Counted from the first letter of the stretch, positions 24,086-33,322 are shown. The stretch is 34,075 nucleotides of DNA from Acidobacteriaceae bacterium (GCA_003165005.1 PLSB01000065.1:158-34232); one strand, 5' to 3'. Made by a program: numbers and translations. The notes: generated from the letters alone by a model not told the origin.

Positions 24086-24754
24086 ATGCTGGTTCTCGCC
24101 TCCGCCTCGCCTCGCCGCCGCGATCTGCTGGTGCAGGCCGGCTACCGTTTTGAGGTGCATCCCGCGCATATTCCTGAAGATCCGCTCCCCGGCGAGGATC
24201 CGATCGTCTACGTCACGCGGCTGGCGCGGGAGAAAGCCGAGGCGGTGTATCGCGAGCTAAGCGGCATTTCTCACAGATCTCTCGATGGTGGAGACGGCAA
24301 GGAAGATGGTCCATCTTCAGGCGCCGCCGGCCCTGCGGGGGTCGGGAGACCCCCGCTACAGCCGGTCAGGAGACCGGCGCTACAGGTGCTGGGCGCAGAC
24401 ACCACCGTCACGCTGGACAACGCGATCCTGGGCAAGCCGGAAGATGCGGCCGATGCCGCACGCATGTTGCGTCTGCTTTCGGGCCGCACGCACCGCGTGA
24501 TCACCGGCGTAGCCCTGGTGACCGCAACGAGCGCGGAAGTGGCCGCGGAGGTGACGGCGGTTCGTTTTTTGACGCTCTCGGACGAAGAGATTGCCGAGTA
24601 CGTAGCCACCGGCGAGCCCATGGACAAGGCGGGCGCGTATGGAATCCAGGGCCGCGCCGCGCGCTGGATTCCCCGCATCGAGGGATGCTACTTCAACGTG
24701 ATGGGCCTGCCGCTGGCGCTGGTCTCGTCGTTGCTGGAGCCATGGTCCTCGTGA
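24086..24754 (+). CDS. maf: Maf-family nucleotide pyrophosphatase with an in-frame repeat insertion
   Basis: 222 residues, about 30-40 longer than usual. 'LVLASASPRRRDLL' at the start, 'VTRLAREKAEAVY', 'VLGADTTVTLDNAILGKP', 'RTHRVITGVALV' and 'YVATGEPMDKAGAYGIQGRAARWI' are the family motifs, all intact. Maf proteins hydrolyse dTTP, UTP or modified NTPs to the monophosphate. Residues about 61-100 (between the 'REK' helix and 'GADTT') are an insertion in a place where homologues have only about a dozen residues. It is encoded by three DNA hairpins and keeps the frame. The likely outcome is a surface loop; activity is expected but unproven. Start at ATG 24086. Confidence 0.9.
   Translation: MLVLASASPRRRDLLVQAGYRFEVHPAHIPEDPLPGEDPIVYVTRLAREKAEAVYRELSGISHRSLDGGDGKEDGPSSGAAGPAGVGRPPLQPVRRPALQVLGADTTVTLDNAILGKPEDAADAARMLRLLSGRTHRVITGVALVTATSAEVAAEVTAVRFLTLSDEEIAEYVATGEPMDKAGAYGIQGRAARWIPRIEGCYFNVMGLPLALVSSLLEPWSS
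24302..24385. repeat. Three consecutive hairpins inserted in maf
   Basis: gaagatgg/ccatcttc (24302-24309/24311-24318); gcgggggtc/gacccccgc (24335-24343/24348-24356); gccggtc/gaccggc (24361-24367/24372-24378). The second and third are each followed by gctacag (24355-24361 and 24379-24385), so they are tandem units of one palindromic family with different stem sequences. Confidence 0.88.
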
Positions 24755-24816
24755 ATGCGCGCCGCGCGGGACTGCGGCATCGAGGAGAATTCCCGTGCCT
24801 GGCGAACCCATTCGGT

Positions 24817-24836
24817 CTAGAATGATCGCACTCTAA
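24817..24836 (+). promoter_or_regulatory. Conserved upstream box of DUF3857 gene 1
   Basis: ctagaatgatcgcactctaa lies 17 bp before the ATG. The same box, with two changes, precedes the second paralogue at almost the same distance. The TAGAAT inside could be a -10 hexamer. Confidence 0.4.
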
Positions 24837-24853
24837 GATCAGGACCAAATCTC

Positions 24854-26806
24854 ATGCCGAAATCGCTCTTCCTGCACAGTACGGTTCTGTTGCTCGCCGC
24901 AGTTGCGCCCGCGGTGGTTTGCGCCCAGTTCCAGCCGATCAATCCCGACGAGCTCAAGATGACTTCCGATCCCAAAGCGCCGGGAGCGGACGCAGAGTAC
25001 CTCTATTTTGAGGAAATCGACAACGATGCGATTCATAGTCAGAACTACTACGCGCGCATCAAGGTGTTTACCGAAAAAGGCAAGGAGGCGGCCACGGTCG
25101 AACTTCCCTATTGGGGAGAGGAGTTCTCGATCAGCAGCGTCAGCGGCCGGACCATCCACGCCGATGGAACCGTGGTTCCCCTGACCGTCAAGCCGGAAGA
25201 TCTCACGGTGACAAAGACCGGCGAGGCGCGAATTGAGAAGAAAGTCTTCACGCTGCCCAGCGTCGAAGTTGGCAGCGTACTGGAATACGAGTACCAGCTG
25301 AACTTCAAGGCCCAGTTCTACGTGCATCTGAGTCCGGAATGGGAGGTGCAACGAAGGTACTTTGTTCGCAAGGCCCATTATTTGTTCACTCCCACCCAAA
25401 TGTTGAATCTGGTTTGGTGGGCCAATCTGCCGCCGGGTGCGAGCGTCAAGACTGACGCCAGCGGCCGTTACTACCTGGACGCGACCGATATTCCGGCCAC
25501 TCCCGACGAGGAGAAGATGCCGCCGATCGACAGCTTCCTTTATAGGGTGCGCTTCTATTATCGGGGCCCCGGCGATCCCCTTGTGCCTGAGGACTACTGG
25601 AAGGCGCAGGCCAAGCAGTGGTCGAAAGACATCGACCATTTCGCCGAGCCGGCCAAAAACATTCGGGACGCGGTTGCCGGCCTGATTGCGCCCTCCGACA
25701 GCGATCTCGTGAAGGCGCAGAAGCTCTATACCGCCGTCGAGGCTCTCGACAACACAAGTCATTCCCGTCAGAAGACCGAGTCGGAGCGGCAGGAGCTGAA
25801 ACTGAAAACGGAAAAGCACGCCGAGGACACCTGGACGCAGAAGAGCGGCAACAGCAACGAAATCGCGCTGCTTTATTTAGCCATGCTGCGCGCCGCCGGC
25901 CTTACCGCCTATGCCATGAGCGTTGTTGACCGCGATCGCGGAGTCTTCGACCCCAGCTACATGACGCTTGAGCAGCTCAATCACACGCTGGTGATCCTGA
26001 GCACCGGCGGCAAGGAAATCCTTCTCGATCCCGGCGAAAAAATGTGCCCCTTTGCGACCGTGAACTGGAAGCATTCCGGCGCCGAGGGTCTGCGGCAGAG
26101 CGCCGAGGGGCCCGGCCGAGCCGCAACTCCTGCCCAGGCTTTTGCGGTCAACACAGTAAAGCGCTCCGGCGAGATCGCCGTGGATCCTCAGGGTGGGGTC
26201 AGCGGGACCCTCCAGATCCTGATGACCGGCCAGGAGGCTCTTTTCTGGCGGCAACGCGCGCTCGAAGTCGATGCGTCGGAGCTGAAGAAGCAGTTCGACA
26301 GCGGCCTCGAAAAGATCGCGCCTGAAGGCGTCGAGATTCGTGTGGATCACTTCCTGGGACTGGATGAACCCGACAGGATCTTCATGGTCTTTGTCCAGGT
26401 AAAGGGCACCTTGGGCACGGCAACTGCCAAGCGCCTGATCTTGCCCAGCTTCTTTTTTGAGACCCGCGGCGGCGAGCCGTTTGTGAGCCAGGAAAAGCGC
26501 TTGGAGCCGGTGGACATGCAATACGCCTGGCAGATCACCGACCAGTTGACCTACGATCTGCCCGCCGGTATGACGGTGGAGGGTTCGCCACAGGATGCGA
26601 AGTTCTCCTGGGAGGGTCACGCTGTTTACATCGTGAAGACCAAGCCGGAACCCGGCAAGATCACTGTGGCTCGCCTCTTGGCCAACGCCTTCACGCTGGC
26701 CAAGCCCGAGGAGTATCAGGACTTACGCGGGTTCTACCAGAAGGTGGCCGCGGCTGACCAGGGACAACTGGTGCTGGACGCCGGGGCCAAACCGAAAGGC
26801 AACTGA
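24854..26806 (+). CDS. DUF3857/transglutaminase-like exported protein, copy 1; catalytic Cys replaced by Ser
   Basis: 650 residues. A signal peptide (to about residue 24, ending 'AVVCAQ') is followed by 'LKMTSDPKAPGADAEYLYFEE' and 'YYARIKVFTEKGKE', the start of the DUF3857 domain (about 45-220), including 'GRTIHADGTVVPLTVKPEDL' and 'LPSVEVGSVLEYEYQL'. The transglutaminase-like domain spans about 265-400. By alignment to copy 4, the Cys position is S334 ('SGNSNEIALLYLAML'), His is H377 ('QLNHTLVIL') and Asp is D392 ('LLDPGEK'). A C-terminal beta-rich domain follows (about 440-650). Without the Cys, normal transglutaminase or protease chemistry is unlikely; a binding role is inferred. First of four genes in a row. 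Confidence 0.88.
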   Translation: MPKSLFLHSTVLLLAAVAPAVVCAQFQPINPDELKMTSDPKAPGADAEYLYFEEIDNDAIHSQNYYARIKVFTEKGKEAATVELPYWGEEFSISSVSGRTIHADGTVVPLTVKPEDLTVTKTGEARIEKKVFTLPSVEVGSVLEYEYQLNFKAQFYVHLSPEWEVQRRYFVRKAHYLFTPTQMLNLVWWANLPPGASVKTDASGRYYLDATDIPATPDEEKMPPIDSFLYRVRFYYRGPGDPLVPEDYWKAQAKQWSKDIDHFAEPAKNIRDAVAGLIAPSDSDLVKAQKLYTAVEALDNTSHSRQKTESERQELKLKTEKHAEDTWTQKSGNSNEIALLYLAMLRAAGLTAYAMSVVDRDRGVFDPSYMTLEQLNHTLVILSTGGKEILLDPGEKMCPFATVNWKHSGAEGLRQSAEGPGRAATPAQAFAVNTVKRSGEIAVDPQGGVSGTLQILMTGQEALFWRQRALEVDASELKKQFDSGLEKIAPEGVEIRVDHFLGLDEPDRIFMVFVQVKGTLGTATAKRLILPSFFFETRGGEPFVSQEKRLEPVDMQYAWQITDQLTYDLPAGMTVEGSPQDAKFSWEGHAVYIVKTKPEPGKITVARLLANAFTLAKPEEYQDLRGFYQKVAAADQGQLVLDAGAKPKGN

Positions 26807-26884
26807 ACCGTCTGCGTTCCTGCGGGAGCACCTGGAAGCGCCGTGAATCCCGCAAGTTGAGCGATACATTGGCGCCCATCTGAG

Positions 26885-26904
26885 CTAGAATGGTCGCACT
26901 TTAA
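26885..26904 (+). promoter_or_regulatory. Conserved upstream box of DUF3857 gene 2
   Basis: ctagaatggtcgcactttaa, 18 bases before the ATG at 26923, is nearly identical to the box at 24817-24836. Its position after copy 1 suggests copy 2 has its own promoter or that the regulatory region was duplicated with the gene. Confidence 0.4.
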
Positions 26905-26922
26905 TAACAAGGCCATCCTCTT

Positions 26923-28995
26923 ATGCGAAACTCGCATCCTCTTTGCAGCACAGTCTTGATCGCTGCCATGTTGCCCGCAGTTCTGGTTCGCGCGCAGTTG
27001 CAGTTCCAGCCACCGACACCTGGTGAATTGAAAATGACCGCGGACCCGGATGCTCCGGGGGCCGATGCCGTGTACCTCAATATCGAAGAGACCGACAACA
27101 ATCCCATGAGTTACGAGAGCCATTATGCGCGCATCAAGGTGCTCACCGAGAAGGGCAAGGAGATGGCCACGGTCGAGCTTCCCTACCTGAATCTTTCCTC
27201 AAAGGTGACCGACATCAAAGGCCGGACCATTCATGCGGATGGAACCATCGTTCCTCTCAACGTCAAGCCGGAAGACCTGATGATCGCAAAGAGCGGCGAT
27301 GAGCAGTTTAAGAGGAAAGTGTTCACCCTGCCCAGCGTCGAAGTGGGCAGCATCCTCGAGTACCGGTACGATATCAGCAACTGCGATCAGAAGTATGGCG
27401 GTTGCTTCGTCGTGCCGCCGACGTGGGAGATCCAGAAGTCTCATTTTGTGCACAGGGCCCATTACCAGTTCACGCCGCCTCCGTCACTCATGCCGGCTCA
27501 TGCGTCCGCCTCGTTTACCGACCTATCCACCTGGGCCGACAGCCACGGACGCATCATCCAGAGCATCGCTTTCTTACAGCGTTTGCAGCCAGGCTCGGCG
27601 GTTAAGGTGGGCACGACTGCCTACACCGTGGATGCGACCGATGTTCCGCCTGTCCCCACGGAGGAGTGGATGCCTCCCCTCGCGAGTCTGCTGTACAGGG
27701 TGAGTTTCTACTATACCTTCGCCCGCAACGGGACCGAGTTTTGGCAGAGCGACGGCAAGCTCTGGTCGCAGGACGTGGACAAGTTCGCTGAGCCGTCGAA
27801 GGCCATCAAGAACGCGTTGAACGGCCTCGTCGCACCCGGCGACAGCGACCTGGACAAGGCGAAGAAGCTGTACGCGGCGGTCGAGGCGCTCGACAATACC
27901 GACTATTCGCGCAGGAAGACCGCGTCGGAGATGAAGGAACTCGGGATCAAGGCGGCCAAGCACGCCGAAGACACATGGGCGCAGAAGAGCGGCACAAGCG
28001 AAGACATTGCCATGCTCTACCTGGCCATGCTGCGCGCCGCCGGACTCAACGCCATCGCGGTCAAGGTGGTGGATCGCGATAAGGGAATCTTCGATCCGTC
28101 CTACTTGACTCTCTATCAGTTGGACGCGACCCTGGTGGCGTTGAACGCGGGCGGCAAGCAGATGGTCCTCGACCCTGGCGAAAAGATGTGTCCGTTCGGG
28201 ACGGTGAACTGGCGTCACTCCGGCGCCGGGGGCATCAACCAAAGCGACAAGGGAATCCAGATCTCGACCACGCCCGAGCAAAGCTACAAAGATAACTCAG
28301 TGAATCGCGTCGCCGACCTGACGCTCGACGCGCACGGGGGTGTTACGGGATACGTTCAGATCGTCATGGCCGGGCAGAAGGGGCTGCAATGGCGCCAGGC
28401 AGCACTGAGGAACGACGACACGGAGCTGAAGAAACAGTTCGACCATGACGAGTTGGAGGGCCTTGTGCCCGAAGGCGTCGAGGCCCACGTCGATCATTTT
28501 CTTGGCGTCGACCAGCCTGGCCAGAACCTGATGGCGGTTGTGAAAGTGACGGGGACTCTGGGCACTGCAACGGCAAAACGTCTCCTGCTTCCGGGCCTTT
28601 TCTTTGAAACCCGCGCCGGCGCTCCGTTCGTCAACGAAGAAAAGCGGCTGGAGCCGGTGGACATGCACTTTGCCGAACGCATCACCGACGACGTGACCTA
28701 TCACCTGCCTGCCGGCATGACCGTGGAAGGCGCGCCGCAGGATGCGTCCGTGCCCTGGCAGGGCCATGCCGTGTTCATCCTCAAGAGCAAGGCCGACGCA
28801 GGCCAGATTGAGGTCGTCAACACCCTGGCAAGAGCGTTCAGTGAGGCCAAGCCGGAGGAGTACCAGGATTTGCGCGGTTTCTACCAGCAGGTGGCTGCAG
28901 CCGAACAGGCGCAACTGGTCCTGAAGATCGCTCCGGCGGCGTCGGCGGCTCCAGCGGCGCCGGCAACTTCAACGCCGGCAGGAAAGGGCAACTGA
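26923..28995 (+). CDS. DUF3857/transglutaminase-like exported protein, copy 2; Cys and His replaced
   Basis: 690 residues, the longest of the set. The signal peptide ends near 'VLVRAQ'. DUF3857 motifs are 'ELKMTADPDAPGADAVYLNIEE', 'RIKVLTEKGKEMATVELPY', 'GRTIHADGTIVPLNVKPEDL' and 'LPSVEVGSILEYRYDI'. An extra segment (about residues 190-220, 'HASASFTDLSTWADSHGR') is absent from copies 1 and 3. In the transglutaminase-like domain the Cys position is S359 and the His position is A402, while D417 remains. The C-terminal domain resembles copy 1, and the end adds an Ala/Pro tail. Probably a non-catalytic paralogue exported to the periplasm. Confidence 0.88.
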   Translation: MRNSHPLCSTVLIAAMLPAVLVRAQLQFQPPTPGELKMTADPDAPGADAVYLNIEETDNNPMSYESHYARIKVLTEKGKEMATVELPYLNLSSKVTDIKGRTIHADGTIVPLNVKPEDLMIAKSGDEQFKRKVFTLPSVEVGSILEYRYDISNCDQKYGGCFVVPPTWEIQKSHFVHRAHYQFTPPPSLMPAHASASFTDLSTWADSHGRIIQSIAFLQRLQPGSAVKVGTTAYTVDATDVPPVPTEEWMPPLASLLYRVSFYYTFARNGTEFWQSDGKLWSQDVDKFAEPSKAIKNALNGLVAPGDSDLDKAKKLYAAVEALDNTDYSRRKTASEMKELGIKAAKHAEDTWAQKSGTSEDIAMLYLAMLRAAGLNAIAVKVVDRDKGIFDPSYLTLYQLDATLVALNAGGKQMVLDPGEKMCPFGTVNWRHSGAGGINQSDKGIQISTTPEQSYKDNSVNRVADLTLDAHGGVTGYVQIVMAGQKGLQWRQAALRNDDTELKKQFDHDELEGLVPEGVEAHVDHFLGVDQPGQNLMAVVKVTGTLGTATAKRLLLPGLFFETRAGAPFVNEEKRLEPVDMHFAERITDDVTYHLPAGMTVEGAPQDASVPWQGHAVFILKSKADAGQIEVVNTLARAFSEAKPEEYQDLRGFYQQVAAAEQAQLVLKIAPAASAAPAAPATSTPAGKGN

Positions 28996-29066
28996 TGCGC
29001 GCGCTGCGACCGCTATGGAGAGTCGAAAGCTGACGTCATCGCGAGCGACGGCCGAGGGTTGATCTA

Positions 29067-31016
29067 ATGCGGCTTCATCTTCTCATTCGTAGTGCAGCTC
29101 TGCTTGTCATCGCCGCGGCGCCTCTTGCGCTGCGCGCGCAGTTCCAGGATCCCACGCCGGAAGAGCTCAAGATGACCTCCGACCCCAAGGCGCCGGGGGC
29201 GCCGGCGGTTTATTTATATCGAGAGGAAATCACCGAAGGGGCGAACGGATTGAGCACCATCTATGCGCGCATCAAGGTGCTCACCGAAAAAGGTAAGGAG
29301 TTGGCCTCCGTGGAGGTTCCCTTTTTGCGCGGTGCGGCCAAAGTGGAAAAGGTGGAAGGGCGGACCATTCGCCCTGACGGCACTATAGTTCCTCTCAACG
29401 TGAAGCCGGAAGAACTGGTGGTGGCGAAAGGCAAGCACTTTCAGGTCGATTCGATCGCCTTCACGCTGCCCGACGTGGAAGTGGGCAGCATTCTTGAATA
29501 CAGGTTGCATATCAGGTTCAAGGACGAAGCTCCCCTCCCAAGCTGGGAACTGCAAACGTCTTACTTCATCCACAAGGAACATTTTTTCTTCGATTCGGGG
29601 CAGATGATGAGCGCTGCCATAGGTGGCATCGCAGCGGTGACCACTCCATCCGACAGTCCTGTCAAGATGCAGTACAAAAAGAGCCAGTCCACGGTGGACC
29701 TCGCCGACGTTCCCCAGGCCCCGGATGAGGATTGGATGCCGCCCACGAATACCATTCGCTGGCGCGTTGAATTCTTTTACACCCATGCCGACAGCATTGA
29801 CCATTATTGGAAGCGGGAGCTCAATGAGTGGATCTACGGTCTAAAAGATTTCATCGAGCCCACGGGAGCCATCAAGAAGGCAGCAGCGTCGCTGGTTTCC
29901 CCAGATGACACCGACGAGCAGAAGGCGCGCAAGCTCTACGCTGCGGTGATGAAGCTGGACAACACCGATTTCAGCCGCGAGAAATCCGAAGCGGAGCGCA
30001 AGAAGGATAAGCTCAAGGAGATACTTGGTGCTGACGACGTCTGGAAGAACCAGGCGGGGAACGGCAACCAGCTGGCGCTGCTTTACGTGGCGCTGGCTCG
30101 CGCAGCAGGCCTGAAATCATGGCCGATGTGGATTGCGAATCGCGATCGTGAGATCTTCAACAGCGCCTACTTGAGCACCTCTCAACTGGACGATTCCCTG
30201 GCCATTGTGAGTCTCGGCGGCAAGGAGATTTTTCTCGATCCTGGGCAGAAGGACTGTCCCTTCGGTCTCCTCGAGTGGACACACTCGCTGGCGGGCGGCA
30301 TCCGCGATTCGGCGACCGGCCCCAGGATCGGGCAATCTCCAGCCATGACTTACAAGCAGAATGCGGCGAATTACATTGCCGGCTTGACTGTGGATGCCGA
30401 TGGAAATATGCAGGGATCGGCGCGCGTCCTGCTCAATGGTTCCGACGCATTGCACTGGCGGCAGCAGGCCCTTGAAAACGATGTGGAAGAGGTCAAGAAG
30501 CAGTTTATCGAGGATCTCGAGGGCGATCTTCCCGAGGGTGTCACGGCCACTTTCGATCACTTCGTGGGACTTGACGATTACGAGTCGAACCTGATGGCCA
30601 TCGTCAATTTGAGCGGCAGCATTGGGACGCCGACTGGCAAGCGAATGATTCTGCCTGGCCTCTTCTTCGAGACGCGCGCCAAGCATCCCTTCGTGGCCCA
30701 GGACAAGCGCACCACGCCCATCGATGTGCATTTCCCGAGGTTGGAGAGCGACGATGTGGTTTATCATCTTCCTCCGGGATACACCGTGGAGAGCGCGCCG
30801 CACACCGCCGATGTCACCTGGCCGGGATCTGCGTTGCTTCGCATCAATTCCGCAGCCAAGGAAGACCAGCTTGAAGTAGGGCGCACCTTTGCCCGGAACT
30901 TCACCCTGCTCGGGCCGCAGGATTACAGCAACCTCCACGATTTCTATCTCAAACTGGCGGCGGCCGATCAGCAGCAGATCGTGCTGTCGCGCGCTGCCCC
31001 ACCCAAAGGGAACTGA
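29067..31016 (+). CDS. DUF3857/transglutaminase-like exported protein, copy 3; Cys and His replaced
   Basis: 649 residues. The signal peptide is 'MRLHLLIRSAALLVIAAAP' to about residue 25. It carries the same N-terminal motifs ('ELKMTSDPKAPGAPAVYLYREE', 'GRTIRPDGTIVPLNVKPEEL', 'LPDVEVGSILEYRL'). The transglutaminase-like domain has G333 in the Cys position and D376 in the His position; D391 remains. It is 71 bp after copy 2, and copy 4 begins only two bases beyond its stop, so at least copies 3 and 4 should be co-transcribed. The C-terminus 'AAPPKGN' matches the 'AKPKGN' and 'AGKGN' endings of copies 1 and 2, supporting descent by tandem duplication. Confidence 0.88.
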   Translation: MRLHLLIRSAALLVIAAAPLALRAQFQDPTPEELKMTSDPKAPGAPAVYLYREEITEGANGLSTIYARIKVLTEKGKELASVEVPFLRGAAKVEKVEGRTIRPDGTIVPLNVKPEELVVAKGKHFQVDSIAFTLPDVEVGSILEYRLHIRFKDEAPLPSWELQTSYFIHKEHFFFDSGQMMSAAIGGIAAVTTPSDSPVKMQYKKSQSTVDLADVPQAPDEDWMPPTNTIRWRVEFFYTHADSIDHYWKRELNEWIYGLKDFIEPTGAIKKAAASLVSPDDTDEQKARKLYAAVMKLDNTDFSREKSEAERKKDKLKEILGADDVWKNQAGNGNQLALLYVALARAAGLKSWPMWIANRDREIFNSAYLSTSQLDDSLAIVSLGGKEIFLDPGQKDCPFGLLEWTHSLAGGIRDSATGPRIGQSPAMTYKQNAANYIAGLTVDADGNMQGSARVLLNGSDALHWRQQALENDVEEVKKQFIEDLEGDLPEGVTATFDHFVGLDDYESNLMAIVNLSGSIGTPTGKRMILPGLFFETRAKHPFVAQDKRTTPIDVHFPRLESDDVVYHLPPGYTVESAPHTADVTWPGSALLRINSAAKEDQLEVGRTFARNFTLLGPQDYSNLHDFYLKLAAADQQQIVLSRAAPPKGN

Positions 31017-31018
31017 CT

Positions 31019-33025
31019 ATGAAGAGCGCATTCTGTCTGCGTATGCATCTCGTTTCTGTCCTTTCAGCCGCGTTGTTGGCCGGCGCCGCCGTTCCGGCGC
31101 ACGCCGGCCTCTTCGGCAAAGACTCGCCCGTGCCGCAGTGGGGACTGGACGCCGCCAAGACTCCCACGCCGGCCAACATCGGCGATGCCTCTGCCGTGAT
31201 TCTCTTCGACGAGTACGTGGAAGCCATCGACGGCCAGGGCCGCGCCGTGGAGCGGGAGCGCGAGGCCATCCGCATTCTCAAGCCGCAGGCCCGTCACGAA
31301 TTCTGCGCTGTCAGCTATGACGTGGACGAAAAAATCAATTACTTCCGCGAGTGGACGCTCGCCGCCGACGGCAAGACCTTCCAGGCCAAGGACACGGACT
31401 TTGTCGATGTAGGCGCCGGCGAGGAAGATGCTGTCCGTGACATTCCCATCCTGCTGCAGACGGAAAAGACCCGCATTGTGCGCCCTCCGGCCGAGGACGT
31501 GGGAGCCACCATCCTTTGCGAGTCCGAGGAACTGATGGCGCCCTGGAAGCGGGAGAAGGTTTGGAACATTCAGGAGGGTCGGTTCGTCTACGAGGCGCTG
31601 GAGATCGATCTTCCGCCAGGATCTCAATTCGCGGAGTCGTGGCATCGCTATCAGCCCGTGAAGCCCGTTGAGGACGCGCCCAACCATTGGCGCTGGGAGA
31701 TCAAGGACATGCCTCGGCTCGACCTCCGCGATGTGAAAGCGAGCCCGGCTTGGGATGCGCTAGCTGCGCGCATGTCGGTTCGATGGGGCGATCTTGCCGC
31801 AGATGGAAGGGACAACCAGTGGCGGGCGCTTGGCGAGTGGATCGAACAATTGGAAACGAATCGGCCCAGTCCGTCTCCGGAGATTAGCGCAAAGGCGCAG
31901 GAATTGACCGCCGGAAGCTCCGATTTCTTTGCCAAGCTTACGGCGATCACCGCATACATCCAGAAGAACATTCGGTACTTTGTGATTGAGCGCGGCATTG
32001 GCGGTTATCAGGCACACTTTGCGAGCGACATCTACCGCAACCGTTACGGCGATTGCAAAGACAAGACCACCCTGCTCATCTCCATGCTTCAGGCGGTGGG
32101 CATTCGCGCTCATTATCTGCAAGTGGATAGCGACCGTGGCGTGGTCGATCCGGATTCGCCCTCTCTGTATAGCGACCACATGATTACCGCAATCGAAATC
32201 CCGTCCGGCTTCAAGGACCCCCGCCTCCAGGCCGTAGTGACAGCCAAAGACGGCATGCGTTATCTGATCTTCGATCCCACCGACGAGCGGACTCCGGTGG
32301 GCAATTTGCCTTCGTATCTTCAAGGCGGCTATGGGCTGCTGGCGACCGGTCCCTCAAGCCAGGTCATCGAACTGCCGGTGCTCGATCCTTCAGCCAACGG
32401 CAGTGAAAGAAGCGGCAAATTCACGCTCGCGGCCGACGGCACTCTGTCCGGATCCGTGGACACACTGAACTTCGGGCCCCAGGGCGCAGAACTTCGTCAG
32501 TTCCTCAAATTCACCGACGAAAAGGAGAGGCGCGAATATTGGGAGTCCATGGTGGCGCGCGATCTGCCCGGCGTGGTGCTCGATTCCTTCCAGTTTGTCG
32601 AGCCTGACTCGCTGGCCAAGCCGCTCGAGTTTCACTTCAAGGTCACTGCGCATCAGTACGCGCACATGGCCGGGCCTTTGCTGCTGGTGCGCCCGCGCGT
32701 TCTTGGGTCTGCGGCGAGGTACTTTGACGACAAGCCACGCAAGGTGCCCTTCGACCTCGAAGCCACCGGCCGCTGGCACAATAGTTTCGACATCGCCCTT
32801 CCCACCGGCTACGTCGTCGACGAAACCCCCGATCCTGTGGACCTCGACATGGATTTCGCCAGCTACCATGCCTCGGTCACAGCCAAGGACAATGTTCTTC
32901 ACTACGAGAGGACGTACACAGTGCGGCAGGTGGAGCTTCCCGCGGACCGAGCTGCCGATTTTCGCAAGTTCGAGTCCACAATCCTCTCCGACGAAAAGGG
33001 CACGGCGGTGCTCAGGAAGCAGTAG
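31019..33025 (+). CDS. DUF3857/transglutaminase-like exported protein, copy 4; full catalytic triad
   Basis: 668 residues with a signal peptide ending near 'VPAHA'. It is more diverged at the N-terminus ('DAAKTPTPANIGDASAVILFDEYVE') than the other three. DUF3857 spans about residues 50-250. The transglutaminase core (about 280-430) is canonical: 'YRNRYGDCKDKTTLLISML' with C346, 'SDHMITAIEI' with H387, and 'YLIFDPTDE' with D419. A C-terminal beta-domain follows. The protein probably acts in the periplasm as a cysteine-dependent protease, peptidase or transamidase; the substrate is unknown. Its start lies two bases after the stop of copy 3. Confidence 0.9.
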   Translation: MKSAFCLRMHLVSVLSAALLAGAAVPAHAGLFGKDSPVPQWGLDAAKTPTPANIGDASAVILFDEYVEAIDGQGRAVEREREAIRILKPQARHEFCAVSYDVDEKINYFREWTLAADGKTFQAKDTDFVDVGAGEEDAVRDIPILLQTEKTRIVRPPAEDVGATILCESEELMAPWKREKVWNIQEGRFVYEALEIDLPPGSQFAESWHRYQPVKPVEDAPNHWRWEIKDMPRLDLRDVKASPAWDALAARMSVRWGDLAADGRDNQWRALGEWIEQLETNRPSPSPEISAKAQELTAGSSDFFAKLTAITAYIQKNIRYFVIERGIGGYQAHFASDIYRNRYGDCKDKTTLLISMLQAVGIRAHYLQVDSDRGVVDPDSPSLYSDHMITAIEIPSGFKDPRLQAVVTAKDGMRYLIFDPTDERTPVGNLPSYLQGGYGLLATGPSSQVIELPVLDPSANGSERSGKFTLAADGTLSGSVDTLNFGPQGAELRQFLKFTDEKERREYWESMVARDLPGVVLDSFQFVEPDSLAKPLEFHFKVTAHQYAHMAGPLLLVRPRVLGSAARYFDDKPRKVPFDLEATGRWHNSFDIALPTGYVVDETPDPVDLDMDFASYHASVTAKDNVLHYERTYTVRQVELPADRAADFRKFESTILSDEKGTAVLRKQ

Positions 33026-33059
33026 CATTCAAGAAGAATGCACCGGCGCGAAAACAGGC

Positions 33060-33142
33060 GCGCCGGAGGCGCAGTGTTTTTTAGCCCAGCGCTTAAGCGC
33101 TGGGAAAGGAATCACCAAAACACTCCTGAGTCCCGTAGGGAC
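33060..33142. repeat. Palindromic element downstream of the DUF3857 array
   Basis: gcgccggaggcgc (33060-33072), outer arms agtgtttt (33073-33080) and aaaacact (33117-33124) around a perfect 20-bp palindrome (33085-33104), then gtcccgtagggac (33130-33142). Nothing codes here. The rest of 33143-33322 holds only the upstream region of the MerR gene. Confidence 0.75.
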
Positions 33143-33322
33143 GGTGCAAGAACCTTCGCGGGGTGCGATGACCCTTGACGCGCTGAATTTGTCCCCGGTT
33201 TTCCTATGTAAAGTATGGTTCATGCTGTTTTTTGACTGGCGAAAACGCAAAACACCTGTCCTATACTGCGAACAGTGCGAGGAATTTCCCCCGGATCGAG
33301 GCGGTTTCCTCGCCAGCTTTCT

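Noticed and set aside
24086-24754. maf as a pseudogene
   Set aside because: The insertion keeps the frame and all visible Maf motifs are intact on both sides.
25877-26620. Long antisense open frames inside the DUF3857 genes (also 27574-28281 and 30117-30938)
   Set aside because: They recur at equivalent places in the paralogues because the sense strands are similar; the translations show no domain or sensible start.
33232-33267. TTGACT ... TATACT promoter for the MerR gene
   Set aside because: The spacer is 24 bp, too long for a normal sigma-70 promoter and beyond the 19-bp spacing of MerR-type promoters.
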